From positions 930,001 through 994,000 of the forward strand of contig NZ_JBHUNX010000001.1 in NCBI RefSeq assembly GCF_042685645.1: 64,000 bases of DNA. Direction: 5' to 3'. This stretch comes from Salininema proteolyticum (GTDB taxonomy: Bacteria; Actinomycetota; Actinomycetes; Mycobacteriales; Micromonosporaceae). Below, one piece after another: positions 9,510 to 18,382 of this stretch. A program made the position numbers and the translations under genes. Each line of letters starts with the position of its first letter. Position 1 is the stretch's first letter. The notes below the pieces were generated by a model, which was not told the origin of the DNA, did not search any database, and saw only the letters and a list, made by a program, of their open reading frames with translations.

Positions 9510-10472
9510 TTGAATCGATACGGTAGTGACCACCCTAGCCTACCGCTGCCGCTGGCCGTGGTCGTAGGCCCCACCGCGGCCGGCAAGACCGCGCTGTCGG
9601 TCGCGCTCGCCGAGAGGATCGGCGGCGAGGTCGTCAACGCCGACTCCATGCAGCTCTACCGGGGTATGGACATCGGGACGGCCAAGATCACCGAGGAGGA
9701 GAAGCGTGGTGTTCCCCACCATGCCTTCGACCTCTGGGACGTCACCGAGCCCGCCGACGTCGCTCGCTACCAGGCCGCCGCCCGCGCCGCGATCGAGGAC
9801 ATCGCCGCCCGCGGAAGGCGTCCGGTGCTGGTCGGCGGGTCGGGCCTCTACGTCCAGGCCGCCGCCGACGTCATGGAGTTCCCCGGCACGGACCCCGAAC
9901 TGCGCGCCCGGCTGGAGGCCGAGCTGGAGGAGAAGGGCTCCGGAACGCTGTGGAGGCGCCTGAGGGAGAAGGACGCCGAGGCCGCCGAGGGCATCCTGCC
10001 GTCCAACGGGCGGCGCATCGTGCGGGCCCTGGAGGTCATCGAGCTGACCGGTTCGTTCAAGGCGACCCTGCCCGAGCCGCGGCCTTACTATCCGGCCGTG
10101 CGCGTCGGGGTGGACATGGACACCCCCGCGCTCGACGAGCGGATCGAGCGCCGCGTCGACCTCATGTGGGAGCGCGGCCTGATCGGCGAGACCCGCGAAC
10201 TGGAGTCCCGCGGCCTCCGCGAGGGCCGCACGGCCTCCCGCGCCCTGGGCTACCAGCAGGTCCTGAAGTTCCTGGCCGGAGAGTGCTCCGAGGCCCAGGC
10301 CCACGCCGAGACGGTGTCCAAGACCCGCCGCTTCGTGCGCCGGCAGCGCTCCTGGTTCAAGCGCGACGGCCGCATCGAGTGGCTGAACGCCGCGGGCGAC
10401 GACCTCCTCGCGAAGTCCGAGGAGATCGTCGCCCGGGCGGATGCCGAGTTCCGGCGGGAGGCCGGCGCCTAA
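9510..10472 (+). CDS. miaA: tRNA dimethylallyltransferase
   Basis: MiaA transfers a dimethylallyl group from DMAPP to N6 of A37 in tRNAs that read UNN codons. The protein has the P-loop GPTAAGKT, the tRNA/DMAPP-site block NADSMQLYRGMDIGTAK, the ALGYQQ region and the C-terminal TRRFVRRQRSWFKRD that are all hallmarks of MiaA. The frame is open well upstream; I place the start at TTG 9510 because it gives the usual length (320 residues) and follows a purine-rich GAAAGGGCAGTGAG. The exact start is uncertain. It overlaps the convergent aldo/keto reductase gene by four bases and is divergent from the DUF349 gene. Confidence 0.9.
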   Translation: MNRYGSDHPSLPLPLAVVVGPTAAGKTALSVALAERIGGEVVNADSMQLYRGMDIGTAKITEEEKRGVPHHAFDLWDVTEPADVARYQAAARAAIEDIAARGRRPVLVGGSGLYVQAAADVMEFPGTDPELRARLEAELEEKGSGTLWRRLREKDAEAAEGILPSNGRRIVRALEVIELTGSFKATLPEPRPYYPAVRVGVDMDTPALDERIERRVDLMWERGLIGETRELESRGLREGRTASRALGYQQVLKFLAGECSEAQAHAETVSKTRRFVRRQRSWFKRDGRIEWLNAAGDDLLAKSEEIVARADAEFRREAGA

Positions 10473-11467
10473 GCGCGCGGCTTGGGCGAGACGGTCAGGT
10501 TCGGGTCCTTCTGGCTGACAGGGTCGAGGATCTCGTTGATCTTCTCGTAGGCGTCCCGGTCGAGCTTCACGCCCGAGGCCTTGACATTGTCCTTGACCTG
10601 CTCGGGGCGCGTGGCGCCGATGATGGCCGCCGAGATCGCCGGGTTGTGCAGGACCCAGGCCAGCGCCAGCTGCGCCATGGACAGGCCGTGGTCGGCCGCG
10701 ATGGGCTCCAGCTCCTGGACGGCCTCCAGCAGGCCCGGCTTCTCCAGGGTGTTCTTCATGAAGCCGCCGTAGCGCTCGTGCGAGCCGCGCGTGCCGGCCG
10801 GCGGCTCCTGGCCCGGCTTGTACTTGCCGGTCAGGACGCCCTGGGCCAGGGGGGACCAGACGATCTGGCCCATGCCCAGCTCCATCGAGGCGGGGATGAC
10901 CTCGTCCTCGATGACGCGCCACAGGGCGGAGTACTGCGGCTGGTTGGACACCAGCTGGATGTTCAGGTCCCGCGCGAGCGAGTGGGCCCGGCGGATCTGG
11001 TCGGCGGTCCACTCGCTGACGCCGATGTAGTGCGCCTTGCCGGCGTGGACGATGTCGGCGAAGGCCTGCATCGTCTCCTCCAGCGGAGCGTCGTGGTCGA
11101 AGCGGTGGGCCTGGTAGAGGTCGACGTAGTCGGTCTGCAGGCGGCGCAGCGAGTCGTCGATCGAGGCCATGATGTGCTTGCGCGACAGGCCGCGGTCGTT
11201 CTTGCCCTCTCCCATGGGCCAGTAGACCTTCGTGAAGATCTCCAGGCCGTCGCGGCGCTGGCCCTTAAGGGCCCTGCCGAGGACCTCTTCGGCGGCGCCG
11301 CGCGCGTAGACGTCGGCGGTGTCGAAGGTGGTGATGCCCTCGTCGAGAGCCGCGTTGACGCAGGCGACGGCCGAGTCCTCCTCGACCTGTCCGCCGTGGG
11401 TGATCCAGTTGCCGTAAGCGAGTTCGGTGATGACGAGGCCGGAACGGCCCAGATGACGGTTCTCCAT
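10469..11467 (-). CDS. Aldo/keto reductase, potassium-channel beta-subunit-like
   Basis: A 332-residue NADPH-dependent oxidoreductase with the (beta/alpha)8 fold. The tetrad region is visible: FDTADVY gives Asp and Tyr, the TKVYW block gives the Lys, and YQAHRFD gives the His. The NADP-binding C-terminal segments QLALAWVLHNPAISAAIIGATRPEQV are typical of the AKR6/7 (KCAB-like) group. Substrate unknown; most relatives reduce aldehydes and ketones. Its 3' end overlaps miaA by four bases on the opposite strand, and its ATG at 11467 is 78 bases from the end of the WG-repeat gene on the same strand. Confidence 0.88.
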   Translation of the reverse strand: MENRHLGRSGLVITELAYGNWITHGGQVEEDSAVACVNAALDEGITTFDTADVYARGAAEEVLGRALKGQRRDGLEIFTKVYWPMGEGKNDRGLSRKHIMASIDDSLRRLQTDYVDLYQAHRFDHDAPLEETMQAFADIVHAGKAHYIGVSEWTADQIRRAHSLARDLNIQLVSNQPQYSALWRVIEDEVIPASMELGMGQIVWSPLAQGVLTGKYKPGQEPPAGTRGSHERYGGFMKNTLEKPGLLEAVQELEPIAADHGLSMAQLALAWVLHNPAISAAIIGATRPEQVKDNVKASGVKLDRDAYEKINEILDPVSQKDPNLTVSPKPRA

Positions 11468-11545
11468 GGGCTCCAGCTTACCGCTCGGCTAGGACGGTTT
11501 CACGGGGGAGAGGCCGTTGTAATCTCCGCACGATCGGGAATACGG

Positions 11546-12631
11546 CTACAGCGGCCCGTCGTCGATGACGATGAGGCCGTCGAGCCTGGCGACCGCGTCC
11601 TCCTGCGTCGCCAGCATTGTCGCGACGTCCCGGCCGTCGTGCGACAGGGCCGCCCACGAATAACCGTCTATTGTGGCCACATATCCGGCGGCGTGCGCGA
11701 CGATCGTCCGGTACCGGAACGGCACGATGACCCGGCCGGTCCGGCCGACCACGCCCGTCTTGCCGTGCTGGGCCGCCACCGCCGCCCCGGCGACGAAACC
11801 GGTGATGGTCACGCCGCCGACCGTAGGGGTGTACAGCGAGTCGTAGATCAGCGGCACCACGAGGTTCCCCGCGCGGTCCACCGCTCCCCAGCGGTCGGTC
11901 TTGACCGCCGCGATCCCTCCCCGGAAGGAGCCCGCGTTCGCGAACTGCGCCGCGATGCGCACCGATGAACCGTCGGGGGAGAGGAACCCCCACAGGCCCG
12001 ACTGCGGGTCCTGGAATGCCTCGGGGGCGGGGAATCCGGCCCGCTCCGGCCACGGCCTCGGCAGCGGGCCGAACCCGTCCGCCGGGAGCCGCTTCTCCAG
12101 CGTCGCTATGCCCGTCTCGACGATGTGCAGGATGAACTCGTGGGAGTTGTCCTCGACGGCCTCCTCGAAGCGCACCAGCGCCTCGGCCGCCCGGCCTCCC
12201 TGCAACGCGCAGAGACCGGCGTAGGCGCGGACGGCGCCCACCAGGGTCATGGGGATCTCGCCGCGTTCGGCCAGGGCGTAGAGCCGGTCGGCCTCGCCGA
12301 ACCGCTTCTTCGCCCGCAGCGCCTCCGCCAGGCGGGCCCGGGCCGGCGACAGCAGGTAGTCCGCCCCGACGGCCTCGGCCGACGTGAGGCCCGTGATCGC
12401 GTCGGTCTCGGCCGCGTCGGTCTGGCCGAGCATGCGCGAGGCCACCGAGCGCACCCCGTACAGACGCGACTGGTCGGCGTCGTTCTCGTAGTGGCGGATC
12501 CGGATCGTCGCCTCCTCCTGGATACGCCGGACTACGGCGGAGTCCAGGACGGCGTGCTGCAGGGACTCGGGATCCAACGACCCGGTCTCCCGGGCCAGTC
12601 CCGCGCGCAGGTCGGAGGCGACATCGGCCAC
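11546..12631 (-). CDS. TPR plus WG-repeat protein of unknown function
   Basis: A 361-residue protein with two parts. Residues 1-175 are Ala/Glu/Arg-rich helices resembling tetratricopeptide repeats (RLAEALRAKKRFGEADRLYAL; EALVRFEEAVEDN). Residues about 205-340 are WG repeats: GLWGFLSPDG, then AAVKTDRWGAVDRAG followed by PLIYDSL. WG (KWG_Leptospira-type) repeats form beta-structured arrays whose role is generally unknown. No signal peptide is evident, so I infer a cytoplasmic protein. It appears to be a single-gene unit, upstream of and co-directional with the aldo/keto reductase. Confidence 0.7.
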   Translation of the reverse strand: MADVASDLRAGLARETGSLDPESLQHAVLDSAVVRRIQEEATIRIRHYENDADQSRLYGVRSVASRMLGQTDAAETDAITGLTSAEAVGADYLLSPARARLAEALRAKKRFGEADRLYALAERGEIPMTLVGAVRAYAGLCALQGGRAAEALVRFEEAVEDNSHEFILHIVETGIATLEKRLPADGFGPLPRPWPERAGFPAPEAFQDPQSGLWGFLSPDGSSVRIAAQFANAGSFRGGIAAVKTDRWGAVDRAGNLVVPLIYDSLYTPTVGGVTITGFVAGAAVAAQHGKTGVVGRTGRVIVPFRYRTIVAHAAGYVATIDGYSWAALSHDGRDVATMLATQEDAVARLDGLIVIDDGPL

Positions 12632-12847
12632 GGCTACCGCTTTCGCTCAGGTCTCAGGGCAAGAGTAAATGGGGAGGCCGGCGTTCCGGCCCGTGGCCTA
12701 TATACTACAGAACGCGGGGACCCCGCGCCTCCCTCGCGAGCGTTGTTCCATGCGCCTCAGCGCGATTCCCGAGCCGACTCCTTCCGCGCCGGGCGGTCGG
12801 GAGGGCGTTCGAGCGCCGTCGGCGGGCGCCTCCCGCATTGATCGAGA

Positions 12848-12915
12848 ACGCCCGAGATCCGTCGGGGACGGACTCGGGCGTCGTCGCGGTGCGTCCCTCC
12901 CCTCGGGGAGGGACG
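12848..12915. terminator. Two tandem hairpins after the DUF3043 gene
   Basis: Hairpin one (12892-12915) is CGTCCCTCCCC, a two-base loop, and its perfect complement, five bases beyond the DUF3043 stop. Hairpin two (12848-12881) pairs ACGCCCGAG and TCCGTC with their complements around one bulged A. Both lie in the transcript of the leftward gene and together look like an intrinsic terminator region without a long U tract, common in high-GC actinomycetes. The rest of 12632-12919 shows no coding sequence. Confidence 0.65.
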
Positions 12916-12919
12916 GCGG

Positions 12920-13603
12920 TCAGTCCTTGATGACCTTGCCCAGGTCGTCTTCCTTCGCCTTGTACGTCATGCGGATCCGCGGCTGACGCATGGAGCGGAA
13001 CATGATCGACCGGGAGATGACGTACCAGGCCAGGCCGGCCGAGCGCTCGGAGTTGTCCGGATAGCGCTTGTTGACCAGCCGCTTGGTCTTGCGGACCAGG
13101 ATCACCGAGTCGACGACCACGGAGAGGAGGATGACCAGCCAGATGAGGTTGATCGCGAGGTTGCCGTAGGCGCCGATGCCCGTGGCGATCACGGGGGAGA
13201 GGATCAGCAGGGCGATGGCGAAGAAGAACAGGTACTGGGCCACGTTGCGGCGCGAGTCGACGATGTCGCGCGCCAGCAGGCGGACCTTGCCCTTGTCGCG
13301 GGGCAGGTGGTACTGGTCGTAGAGCGGGTCGCCGCGCCACTGGCCCTCGCTGATCTTCGCGCGCTCGCTGCGGCGCGCGTCGCGGAAGGCCTTCTTCTCC
13401 TCCTTGGACTTGGGAGTGGCGGCCTTGCGCTGCTGCCGCATCTCCTTGTAGCTCATGGGCGGGTTGGCCGGAGGGCGGGCCTTCTGCTTCTTCGGCTGTT
13501 TGGGCGTGGCCTTGCCCTTCTTGTCGGTCGCGCGCCGTTCCTCGGCGGTCTCCTCGACAGGGTCCTCGGCCTTGTCAGTGGCTTTCTCGGGCTTTTTCGC
13601 CAC
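12920..13603 (-). CDS. DUF3043 membrane protein
   Basis: A 227-residue protein of the actinobacterial DUF3043 family. I use GTG 13603 (VAKKPEKATDKAEDP) because the upstream open frame begins in spacer and GAAAGGG precedes the GTG. Residues 1-75 are a Lys/Pro/Glu-rich, probably disordered cytoplasmic tail. After a basic segment containing GDPLYDQYHLPRDKG come two hydrophobic helices (about residues 125-145 and 152-172), then a basic C-terminal tail. No enzymatic motif is seen. The function is unknown, but the family is conserved in actinomycetes, which suggests a cell-envelope role (inference). Confidence 0.82.
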   Translation of the reverse strand: MAKKPEKATDKAEDPVEETAEERRATDKKGKATPKQPKKQKARPPANPPMSYKEMRQQRKAATPKSKEEKKAFRDARRSERAKISEGQWRGDPLYDQYHLPRDKGKVRLLARDIVDSRRNVAQYLFFFAIALLILSPVIATGIGAYGNLAINLIWLVILLSVVVDSVILVRKTKRLVNKRYPDNSERSAGLAWYVISRSIMFRSMRQPRIRMTYKAKEDDLGKVIKD

Positions 13604-13765
13604 GGTGCACTCGCCCTTTCTGCAAAAAGGAGGTGGATTGATCGGATACAAGCTTAGCCGGGCGCCCGGGCTCCGCGCACAGAGGAGGCCGCCGAGTTCG
13701 CCACAGAACCCGGCGGCCTCCCGACTCCTATGGGGATCCGGCGACCGGACCGCCCGCGTACGGCG

Positions 13766-13827
13766 CCGCCGTTCCGGTATGACTGTATTAATACGGTCGT
13801 ATTAATACAGTCATACCGGAACGGCGG
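13766..13827. repeat. 29-bp perfect inverted repeat with a 4-base loop, just past murA
   Basis: 13766-13794 is exactly complementary to 13799-13827, with GGTC between. The outer part is GC-rich (CCGCCGTTCCGG) and the inner part is AT-rich (TATTAATAC beside the loop). It starts five bases after the murA stop codon. Position suggests a murA terminator, but the length and perfection exceed ordinary terminators and there is no T run, so a protein-binding palindrome or a small insertion remnant remains possible. Confidence 0.85.
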
Positions 13828-13832
13828 GCCCG

Positions 13833-15179
13833 TTACGGACGCTCGACGTTGGCGCCGAGGCCGCTGAGCTTGGCCTCGAAGTCCTCGTAGCCGCGCGTGA
13901 TGAAGCGGTCGACGCCGTAGATCCGGCTGGTGCCCTCCGCGGCGAGCGCCGCGATCAGGTGGCTGAAGCCGGCCCGCAGGTCGGGGATCTGCACGTCGGC
14001 GCCGTAGAGCTTGGTCGGCCCGGCGATGACGGCGGAGTGCTGGAAGTTGCGCCGTCCCCAGCGGCAGGGCGTCCCGCCCAGGCACTGCGAGTACAGCTCG
14101 ATGTTGGCGCCCATCTGGCGCAGCTCCCGCGTGTAGCCGAAGCGGCTCTCGTAGACCGTCTCGTGCATGATCGACAGGCCGTTGGCCTGGGTCAGGGCGA
14201 CGACGATCGGCTGCTGCCAGTCGGTCATGAGGCCCGGGTGCACGTCGGTCTCCAGGGCGACGGGCTTGAGCTCCCCGCCCGGGTGCCAGAAGCGGATGCC
14301 GCCGGTGTCCGGGGTGTCGTCGATGGTGAACTCGCCGCCGATGGAGCGGTAGACGTTGAGGAACGTCATCATGTCCGCCTGCTTGGCGCCCTTGACGAAG
14401 ACGTCGCCGCGCGTGGCGAGGGCGGCCGAGGCCCAGCTGGCGGCCTCGATGCGGTCGGGGATCGCGCGGTGCGAGTAGCCGTGCAGCTCGTCGACGCCCA
14501 CGATCTCGATGACGCGGTTGGTGTGGACCTGGATGATCGCGCCCATCTGCTGGAGGATGGCGATCAGGTCCATGATCTCCGGCTCGATGGCGGCGTTGCG
14601 CAGCTCCGTGGTGCCCTCGGCGAGAACGGCGGTGAGCAGGATCTGCTCGGTGGCGCCGACCGAGGGGTAGTCCAGCTCGTACTGGATGCCCTTGAGACGC
14701 TCCGGCGCGCTCAGGTGCATGCCCTCGGCGGACTTGTCGACCTGCGCGCCGAAGTGGCGCAGAGCCTCGATGTGGAAGTCGATCGGGCGGCCGCCGATGT
14801 TGCAGCCGCCGAGGTCGGGGATGAAGGCCTTGCCGAGGCGGTGCAGGAGGGGCCCGCAGAAGAGGATCGGGATGCGGCTGGAGCCGGCGTGGACGTTGAT
14901 CTCCTCGGTGCCGGCCAGCTCCACCCTGGTGGGGTCCATGTGCAGGGTGTCGCCGTCGAGGTCGACCTCGACGCCGTGGACGCGCAGGAGTCCCGTGACC
15001 ACCTCGACGTCGCGGATCTTCGGCACGCTCTTGAGGGTGGAGGGCGTGGTGCCCAGTAGGGCGGCGACCATGGCCTTGGAGACGAGGTTCTTCGCGCCCC
15101 GCACGGTCACTTCGCCCTCGAGGGGCGCGCCGCCGTGGACGATCAGTACGTCTTCGGGGGCTCCAGCTTTGTCGTTCAA
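13833..15179 (-). CDS. murA: UDP-N-acetylglucosamine 1-carboxyvinyltransferase
   Basis: MurA catalyses the first committed step of peptidoglycan synthesis, adding enolpyruvate from PEP to UDP-GlcNAc in the cytoplasm. The 448-residue protein has the expected inside-out alpha/beta repeats, the substrate-binding Lys-Asn pair (RGAKN, residues 30-31) and the active-site loop GGCNIGGRP with Cys126 as the residue attacked by fosfomycin, so it should be fosfomycin-sensitive unless other factors intervene. The KNLVSKAMVAALL start region is a common actinobacterial variant of the usual KNAALP. It begins at ATG 15179 with AGGAGA just upstream and seems to be its own transcription unit. Confidence 0.93.
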   Translation of the reverse strand: MNDKAGAPEDVLIVHGGAPLEGEVTVRGAKNLVSKAMVAALLGTTPSTLKSVPKIRDVEVVTGLLRVHGVEVDLDGDTLHMDPTRVELAGTEEINVHAGSSRIPILFCGPLLHRLGKAFIPDLGGCNIGGRPIDFHIEALRHFGAQVDKSAEGMHLSAPERLKGIQYELDYPSVGATEQILLTAVLAEGTTELRNAAIEPEIMDLIAILQQMGAIIQVHTNRVIEIVGVDELHGYSHRAIPDRIEAASWASAALATRGDVFVKGAKQADMMTFLNVYRSIGGEFTIDDTPDTGGIRFWHPGGELKPVALETDVHPGLMTDWQQPIVVALTQANGLSIMHETVYESRFGYTRELRQMGANIELYSQCLGGTPCRWGRRNFQHSAVIAGPTKLYGADVQIPDLRAGFSHLIAALAAEGTSRIYGVDRFITRGYEDFEAKLSGLGANVERP

Positions 15180-15504
15180 GAGTTCTCCTCGGCACCAGAG
15201 AATAAGGATAAAGAAGCGCCTTCACAATAGCCGATGGCGCTCTGTGAGGACGTGTGACCCGGGACGAAACGGACAGTGATTATGGATACCACCCCTACTC
15301 CCGGCGGCATCCCACGGTAACACGCTTCGTCACCCGGAAAGGCCGTCGTCGGCGCGGACCGGGGCCGTTTCCGCGCCCGGGCGTCCGCCGGAGCGCTCCG
15401 GAGTGCTCCGGGGGCACGGACCGGTTCCGGACGCGGGACGGCCGCCCCGCGGGTCTCCCTCGACCTCGCGAGACGGCCGTCCTCGGTCGTCGGGGGCCCG
15501 TGCC
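15180..15504. other. Gene-free spacer between nadA and murA
   Basis: About 325 bases with no convincing reading frame. The right-hand gene nadA ends at 15505 and murA begins at 15179, both leftward, so this stretch must hold the murA leader and promoter. I see an AT-richer patch near 15190-15230, just upstream of the murA ribosome-binding site, but no clear hairpin, repeat or riboswitch pattern. Confidence 0.6.
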
Positions 15505-16671
15505 CTACGGTAGGGCGAGCATCCGGTCCAGCGCCTTGCGGGCCGCGGCGGCCTCGCCGGGCTCGACGCTGATGACGTTGGGCACCCGCCCCTCGACGAG
15601 CTCTTCCAGGGCCCACACCAGGTGGGGCAGGTCGATGCGGTTCATCGTGGAGCAGTAGCACACGGTCCGGTCCAGGAACGAGATGTTCTTGTCCGGGTGC
15701 TCGTTCGCCAGCCGGCGCACCAGGTTCAGTTCCGTGCCCACGGCCCACGAGCTGCCCGGCTCGGCGTCGGCCAGCGCGCGGATGATGTACTCGGTGGACC
15801 CGACGTAGTCGGCGGCCTCCACCACCTCGTGCTTGCACTCGGGGTGGACGAGGATGTTGACCTCGGGGTCCTTCCGGCGCATCTCCTCGACGCAGTCGAG
15901 GGTGAAGCGCCCGTGGACCGAGCAGTGCCCGCGCCACAGGATGATCTTCGCGTCGCGCAGCTCCCGCTCCGTCAGGCCCCCGTTGGGCTTGAACGGGTTG
16001 TACAGCACGCAGTCGTCCAGGTCGAAGCCCATCTCGCGGACCACTGTGTTGCGGCCCAGGTGCTGGTCGGGGAGGAAGAGGACCTTCCCCTTGCGCTCAT
16101 AGGCCCAGTCCAGGGCCCGCTTGGCGTTGGAGGAGGTGCACACGACGCCGTCATGGCGCCCCACGAAGGCCTTGATGGCCGCCGAGGAGTTCATGTACGT
16201 CATGGGCAGCACGTCGTCGGCCACCCCGGAGGCCTCCAGGTCGGCCCAGCACTGGTCCACCTGCGAGGCGGTCGCCATGTCGGCCATGGAGCAGCCGGCG
16301 GCCAAGTCGGGCAGGACGACCTTCTGGTCGGCGGTGGTCAGGATGTCGGCCGACTCGGCCATGAAGTGCACGCCGCAGAAGACGATGTACTCCGCCTCCG
16401 GGCGCGCCGCGGCCTGCTGGGCCAGCTTGAACGAGTCTCCGGTCACGTCGGCGAACTGGATGACCTCGTCGCGCTGGTAGTGGTGGCCGAGGATGAACAG
16501 GCGGTCTCCGAGCTTCTCCTTGGCGACCCGGGCCCGTTCCAGCAGGGTGGGGTCGGAGGCCGGGGGGAGGTCGCCGGGGCAGTCGACCCCGCGCTCGCTG
16601 TCGGAGTCGGAACCGCGTCCCAGCAGCAAGAGGGCCGTCTGGGTGGGTGATGGTTCTGCAAAACCGGTCAT
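15505..16671 (-). CDS. nadA: Quinolinate synthase
   Basis: NadA condenses iminoaspartate with dihydroxyacetone phosphate to quinolinate in de novo NAD synthesis, using a [4Fe-4S] cluster. The 388-residue protein has the diagnostic blocks ILGHHYQRDEV, FCGVHFMAESADIL, PDLAAGCSMADMA and the cluster cysteines Cys99, Cys250 (WRGHCSVHG) and the Cys338-x-Cys340 pair (TVCYCSTMN). ATG 16671 follows GGGGGA; a second in-frame ATG seven codons upstream lacks a ribosome site. No nadB or nadC lies alongside. A cytoplasmic role together with the glutamine-dependent nadE at 36 kb is expected. Confidence 0.93.
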   Translation of the reverse strand: MTGFAEPSPTQTALLLLGRGSDSDSERGVDCPGDLPPASDPTLLERARVAKEKLGDRLFILGHHYQRDEVIQFADVTGDSFKLAQQAAARPEAEYIVFCGVHFMAESADILTTADQKVVLPDLAAGCSMADMATASQVDQCWADLEASGVADDVLPMTYMNSSAAIKAFVGRHDGVVCTSSNAKRALDWAYERKGKVLFLPDQHLGRNTVVREMGFDLDDCVLYNPFKPNGGLTERELRDAKIILWRGHCSVHGRFTLDCVEEMRRKDPEVNILVHPECKHEVVEAADYVGSTEYIIRALADAEPGSSWAVGTELNLVRRLANEHPDKNISFLDRTVCYCSTMNRIDLPHLVWALEELVEGRVPNVISVEPGEAAAARKALDRMLALP

Positions 16672-16871
16672 TCCCCCAGTCTTACACACCACACCCCGGG
16701 ATTCACCTCGCCATAACCCGCTTCACACCGAGCGGGCCCATTCGGGGACTCTGAGCGGTCCCGGGCCGGCCGCCCCCGGGCACGCAGGGCGACGGCGCGA
16801 TAGTGAGGAGGATACCTAGGGGAACTCCAATGAACGGTGGCAAACTGGCCGCGGCGCCGTATCTTGGGGTC

Positions 16872-17918
16872 ATGCGAGTTCTCATCGCCCCTGAATCCAT
16901 CACCCGCTCCGCGCCGCAGGCCGCCAAGGCCCTCGCCGAGGGGTGGACCAGCGTGCGCCCCGGCGACACCGTCGACCGGCTGCCCCTCTCCACCGGAGGC
17001 CGGGGCTTCCTCGCGACGGTCGGCGCGCTCGACGGGGACATGCGGATCGTGGACCTCACGGTCCCCGGTTCCGGCGGATCCTCCGTCACCGCTTACTACT
17101 TGTCCGACGGCACGACCGCCTACCTCGAAGCGGCGCACACCTGCTCGGCCGACGCCGACCCGGCGACCGCCTCCTCGACCGGACTGGGGCACCTCATGGG
17201 CCACGCCGTCGAGTCCGGGCACACGCGCCTGGTCATAGGCCTCGGCGGAACGCTCACCCAGGACCTGGGCATGGGCATGCTCGGGGCCCTGGGCTGGAGC
17301 CTGCGCGACGCCGACGGCCGCGTGCTCCACCCCTCGCCGCAGTACTTCACGCAGGCGGCCTCCCTCTCCTACCCCTCCCGCGAGAAGACCGTGGGACTGA
17401 CGGCCCCCGACGGACGGCCCGTCGCCGTCACCGCGGTGACCGACACCTCCCGGCCGCTGTCCGAGCTGCGCGGCGACCCGCGGCTCGAAGCGCCCCAGGT
17501 CTACGTCGCCAGCCTGGTCCAGGCGCTGCTCGGGCAGCACAACCTGCAGGGGCGCTCCGGGACGGCCTCCGGGGGAGGACTCGGCTTCGCGCTCGCAGCG
17601 CTGGGCGCCGACCTGGTGCCGGCCGTCGCCTATATAGGGGAGAGCTTCGGCCTCGACCAGCACGTGCGGGAGGCCGACCTCGTCGTCACCGGCACCGACG
17701 CGCAGTCCGACAGCCTCGCCTCGCACCTGCTCGACCTGGCCGACAAGTTCGACAAGGAGGCGCTGGTCATGGCGCCGCAGACGGGAGCGGAGCGCCTGGC
17801 GGAGTCCACCGCGGTCTACCGCCTGCCCCAGGGCAGCCTGGACCTGCGGGCTCTGGCCTCGCGGGCGGCACGGGAATGGGAATCCTCACGAGCCGGTGTC
17901 ACGGCGCGACGGGAATAG
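16872..17918 (+). CDS. Glycerate-kinase-family protein with altered active-site motifs
   Basis: A 348-residue protein that aligns along its length with GlxK-type glycerate kinases: IAPESITRSAP for IAPDSFK-S, PLSTGGRGF for PxADGGEGT, GLGGTLTQDLGMGML for GIGGSATNDGGAGM, and GGGLGFALAALGA. However the C-terminal VITGEGRxD motif reads VVTGTDAQSDS, and the Asp, Lys and Glu of the N-terminal motifs are replaced. Catalytic activity is therefore doubtful; it may have another substrate or be a non-catalytic relative. ATG 16872 was chosen over two upstream in-frame ATGs because the homology begins there. It is divergent from nadA and 65 bases upstream of erpA on the same strand. Confidence 0.7.
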   Translation: MRVLIAPESITRSAPQAAKALAEGWTSVRPGDTVDRLPLSTGGRGFLATVGALDGDMRIVDLTVPGSGGSSVTAYYLSDGTTAYLEAAHTCSADADPATASSTGLGHLMGHAVESGHTRLVIGLGGTLTQDLGMGMLGALGWSLRDADGRVLHPSPQYFTQAASLSYPSREKTVGLTAPDGRPVAVTAVTDTSRPLSELRGDPRLEAPQVYVASLVQALLGQHNLQGRSGTASGGGLGFALAALGADLVPAVAYIGESFGLDQHVREADLVVTGTDAQSDSLASHLLDLADKFDKEALVMAPQTGAERLAESTAVYRLPQGSLDLRALASRAAREWESSRAGVTARRE

Positions 17919-17983
17919 TGCAGAATGAGGAGACGTTGGATAAGGTTGAGAAGTCATCTAAGAGTACCGAGAGGGAGCCAGAC

Positions 17984-18334
17984 GTGAGCCAACAGACTGC
18001 CGAAGCCGCCACCGGTGTGGTGCTGACCGACACTGCCGCCGAGAAGGTCAAAGCCCTCATCGAGCAGGAGAACGAACAGGGCCTGGCCCTCCGCGTCGAG
18101 GTCTCCCCCGGCGGTTGTTCCGGCCTGCGCTACGGCCTCTACTTCGACACCGACCGCCGCGATGACGACAAGGTGTTCACCTACGACGGCTTCGAGGTCG
18201 TCGTGGACAAGATGAGCCACCCCTACCTGATCGGCGCGTCGATCGATTTCGCCGACACCATCCAGCAGCAGGGCTTCACCATCGACAACCCGAACGCCCA
18301 GGGCTCCTGCGCGTGCGGAGACTCGTTCCACTAG
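17984..18334 (+). CDS. erpA: A-type iron-sulfur cluster carrier
   Basis: A 116-residue HesB/IscA-family protein that carries and inserts Fe-S clusters into apoproteins. The three ligand cysteines are present: Cys in SPGGCSG and the CxC pair in GSCACG near the C-terminus. GTG 17984 is preceded by GAGGGAG; the frame is open further upstream but only as spacer. The C-terminal GFTIDNPNAQGSCACGDSFH is typical of actinobacterial ErpA. Both NadA and respiratory proteins in the window need clusters, though linkage is only positional. A strong terminator hairpin follows at 18354-18382. Confidence 0.9.
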   Translation: MSQQTAEAATGVVLTDTAAEKVKALIEQENEQGLALRVEVSPGGCSGLRYGLYFDTDRRDDDKVFTYDGFEVVVDKMSHPYLIGASIDFADTIQQQGFTIDNPNAQGSCACGDSFH

Positions 18335-18353
18335 GACGAACCGGAACATCACC

Positions 18354-18382
18354 GAGACCCCGGCCCGAGCGGCCGGGGTCTC
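18354..18382 (+). terminator. Terminator after erpA
   Basis: GAGACCCCGGCC, five-base loop CGAGC, then the exact complement GGCCGGGGTCTC, starting 20 bases after the erpA stop. A 12-bp perfect GC stem fits an intrinsic terminator of the actinomycete type without a long T run. Confidence 0.8.

Noticed and set aside
13654..15225. A 523-codon minus-strand frame over murA
   Set aside because: Shadow of murA in another frame, with repetitive Arg/Pro/Gly/His content and no motif.
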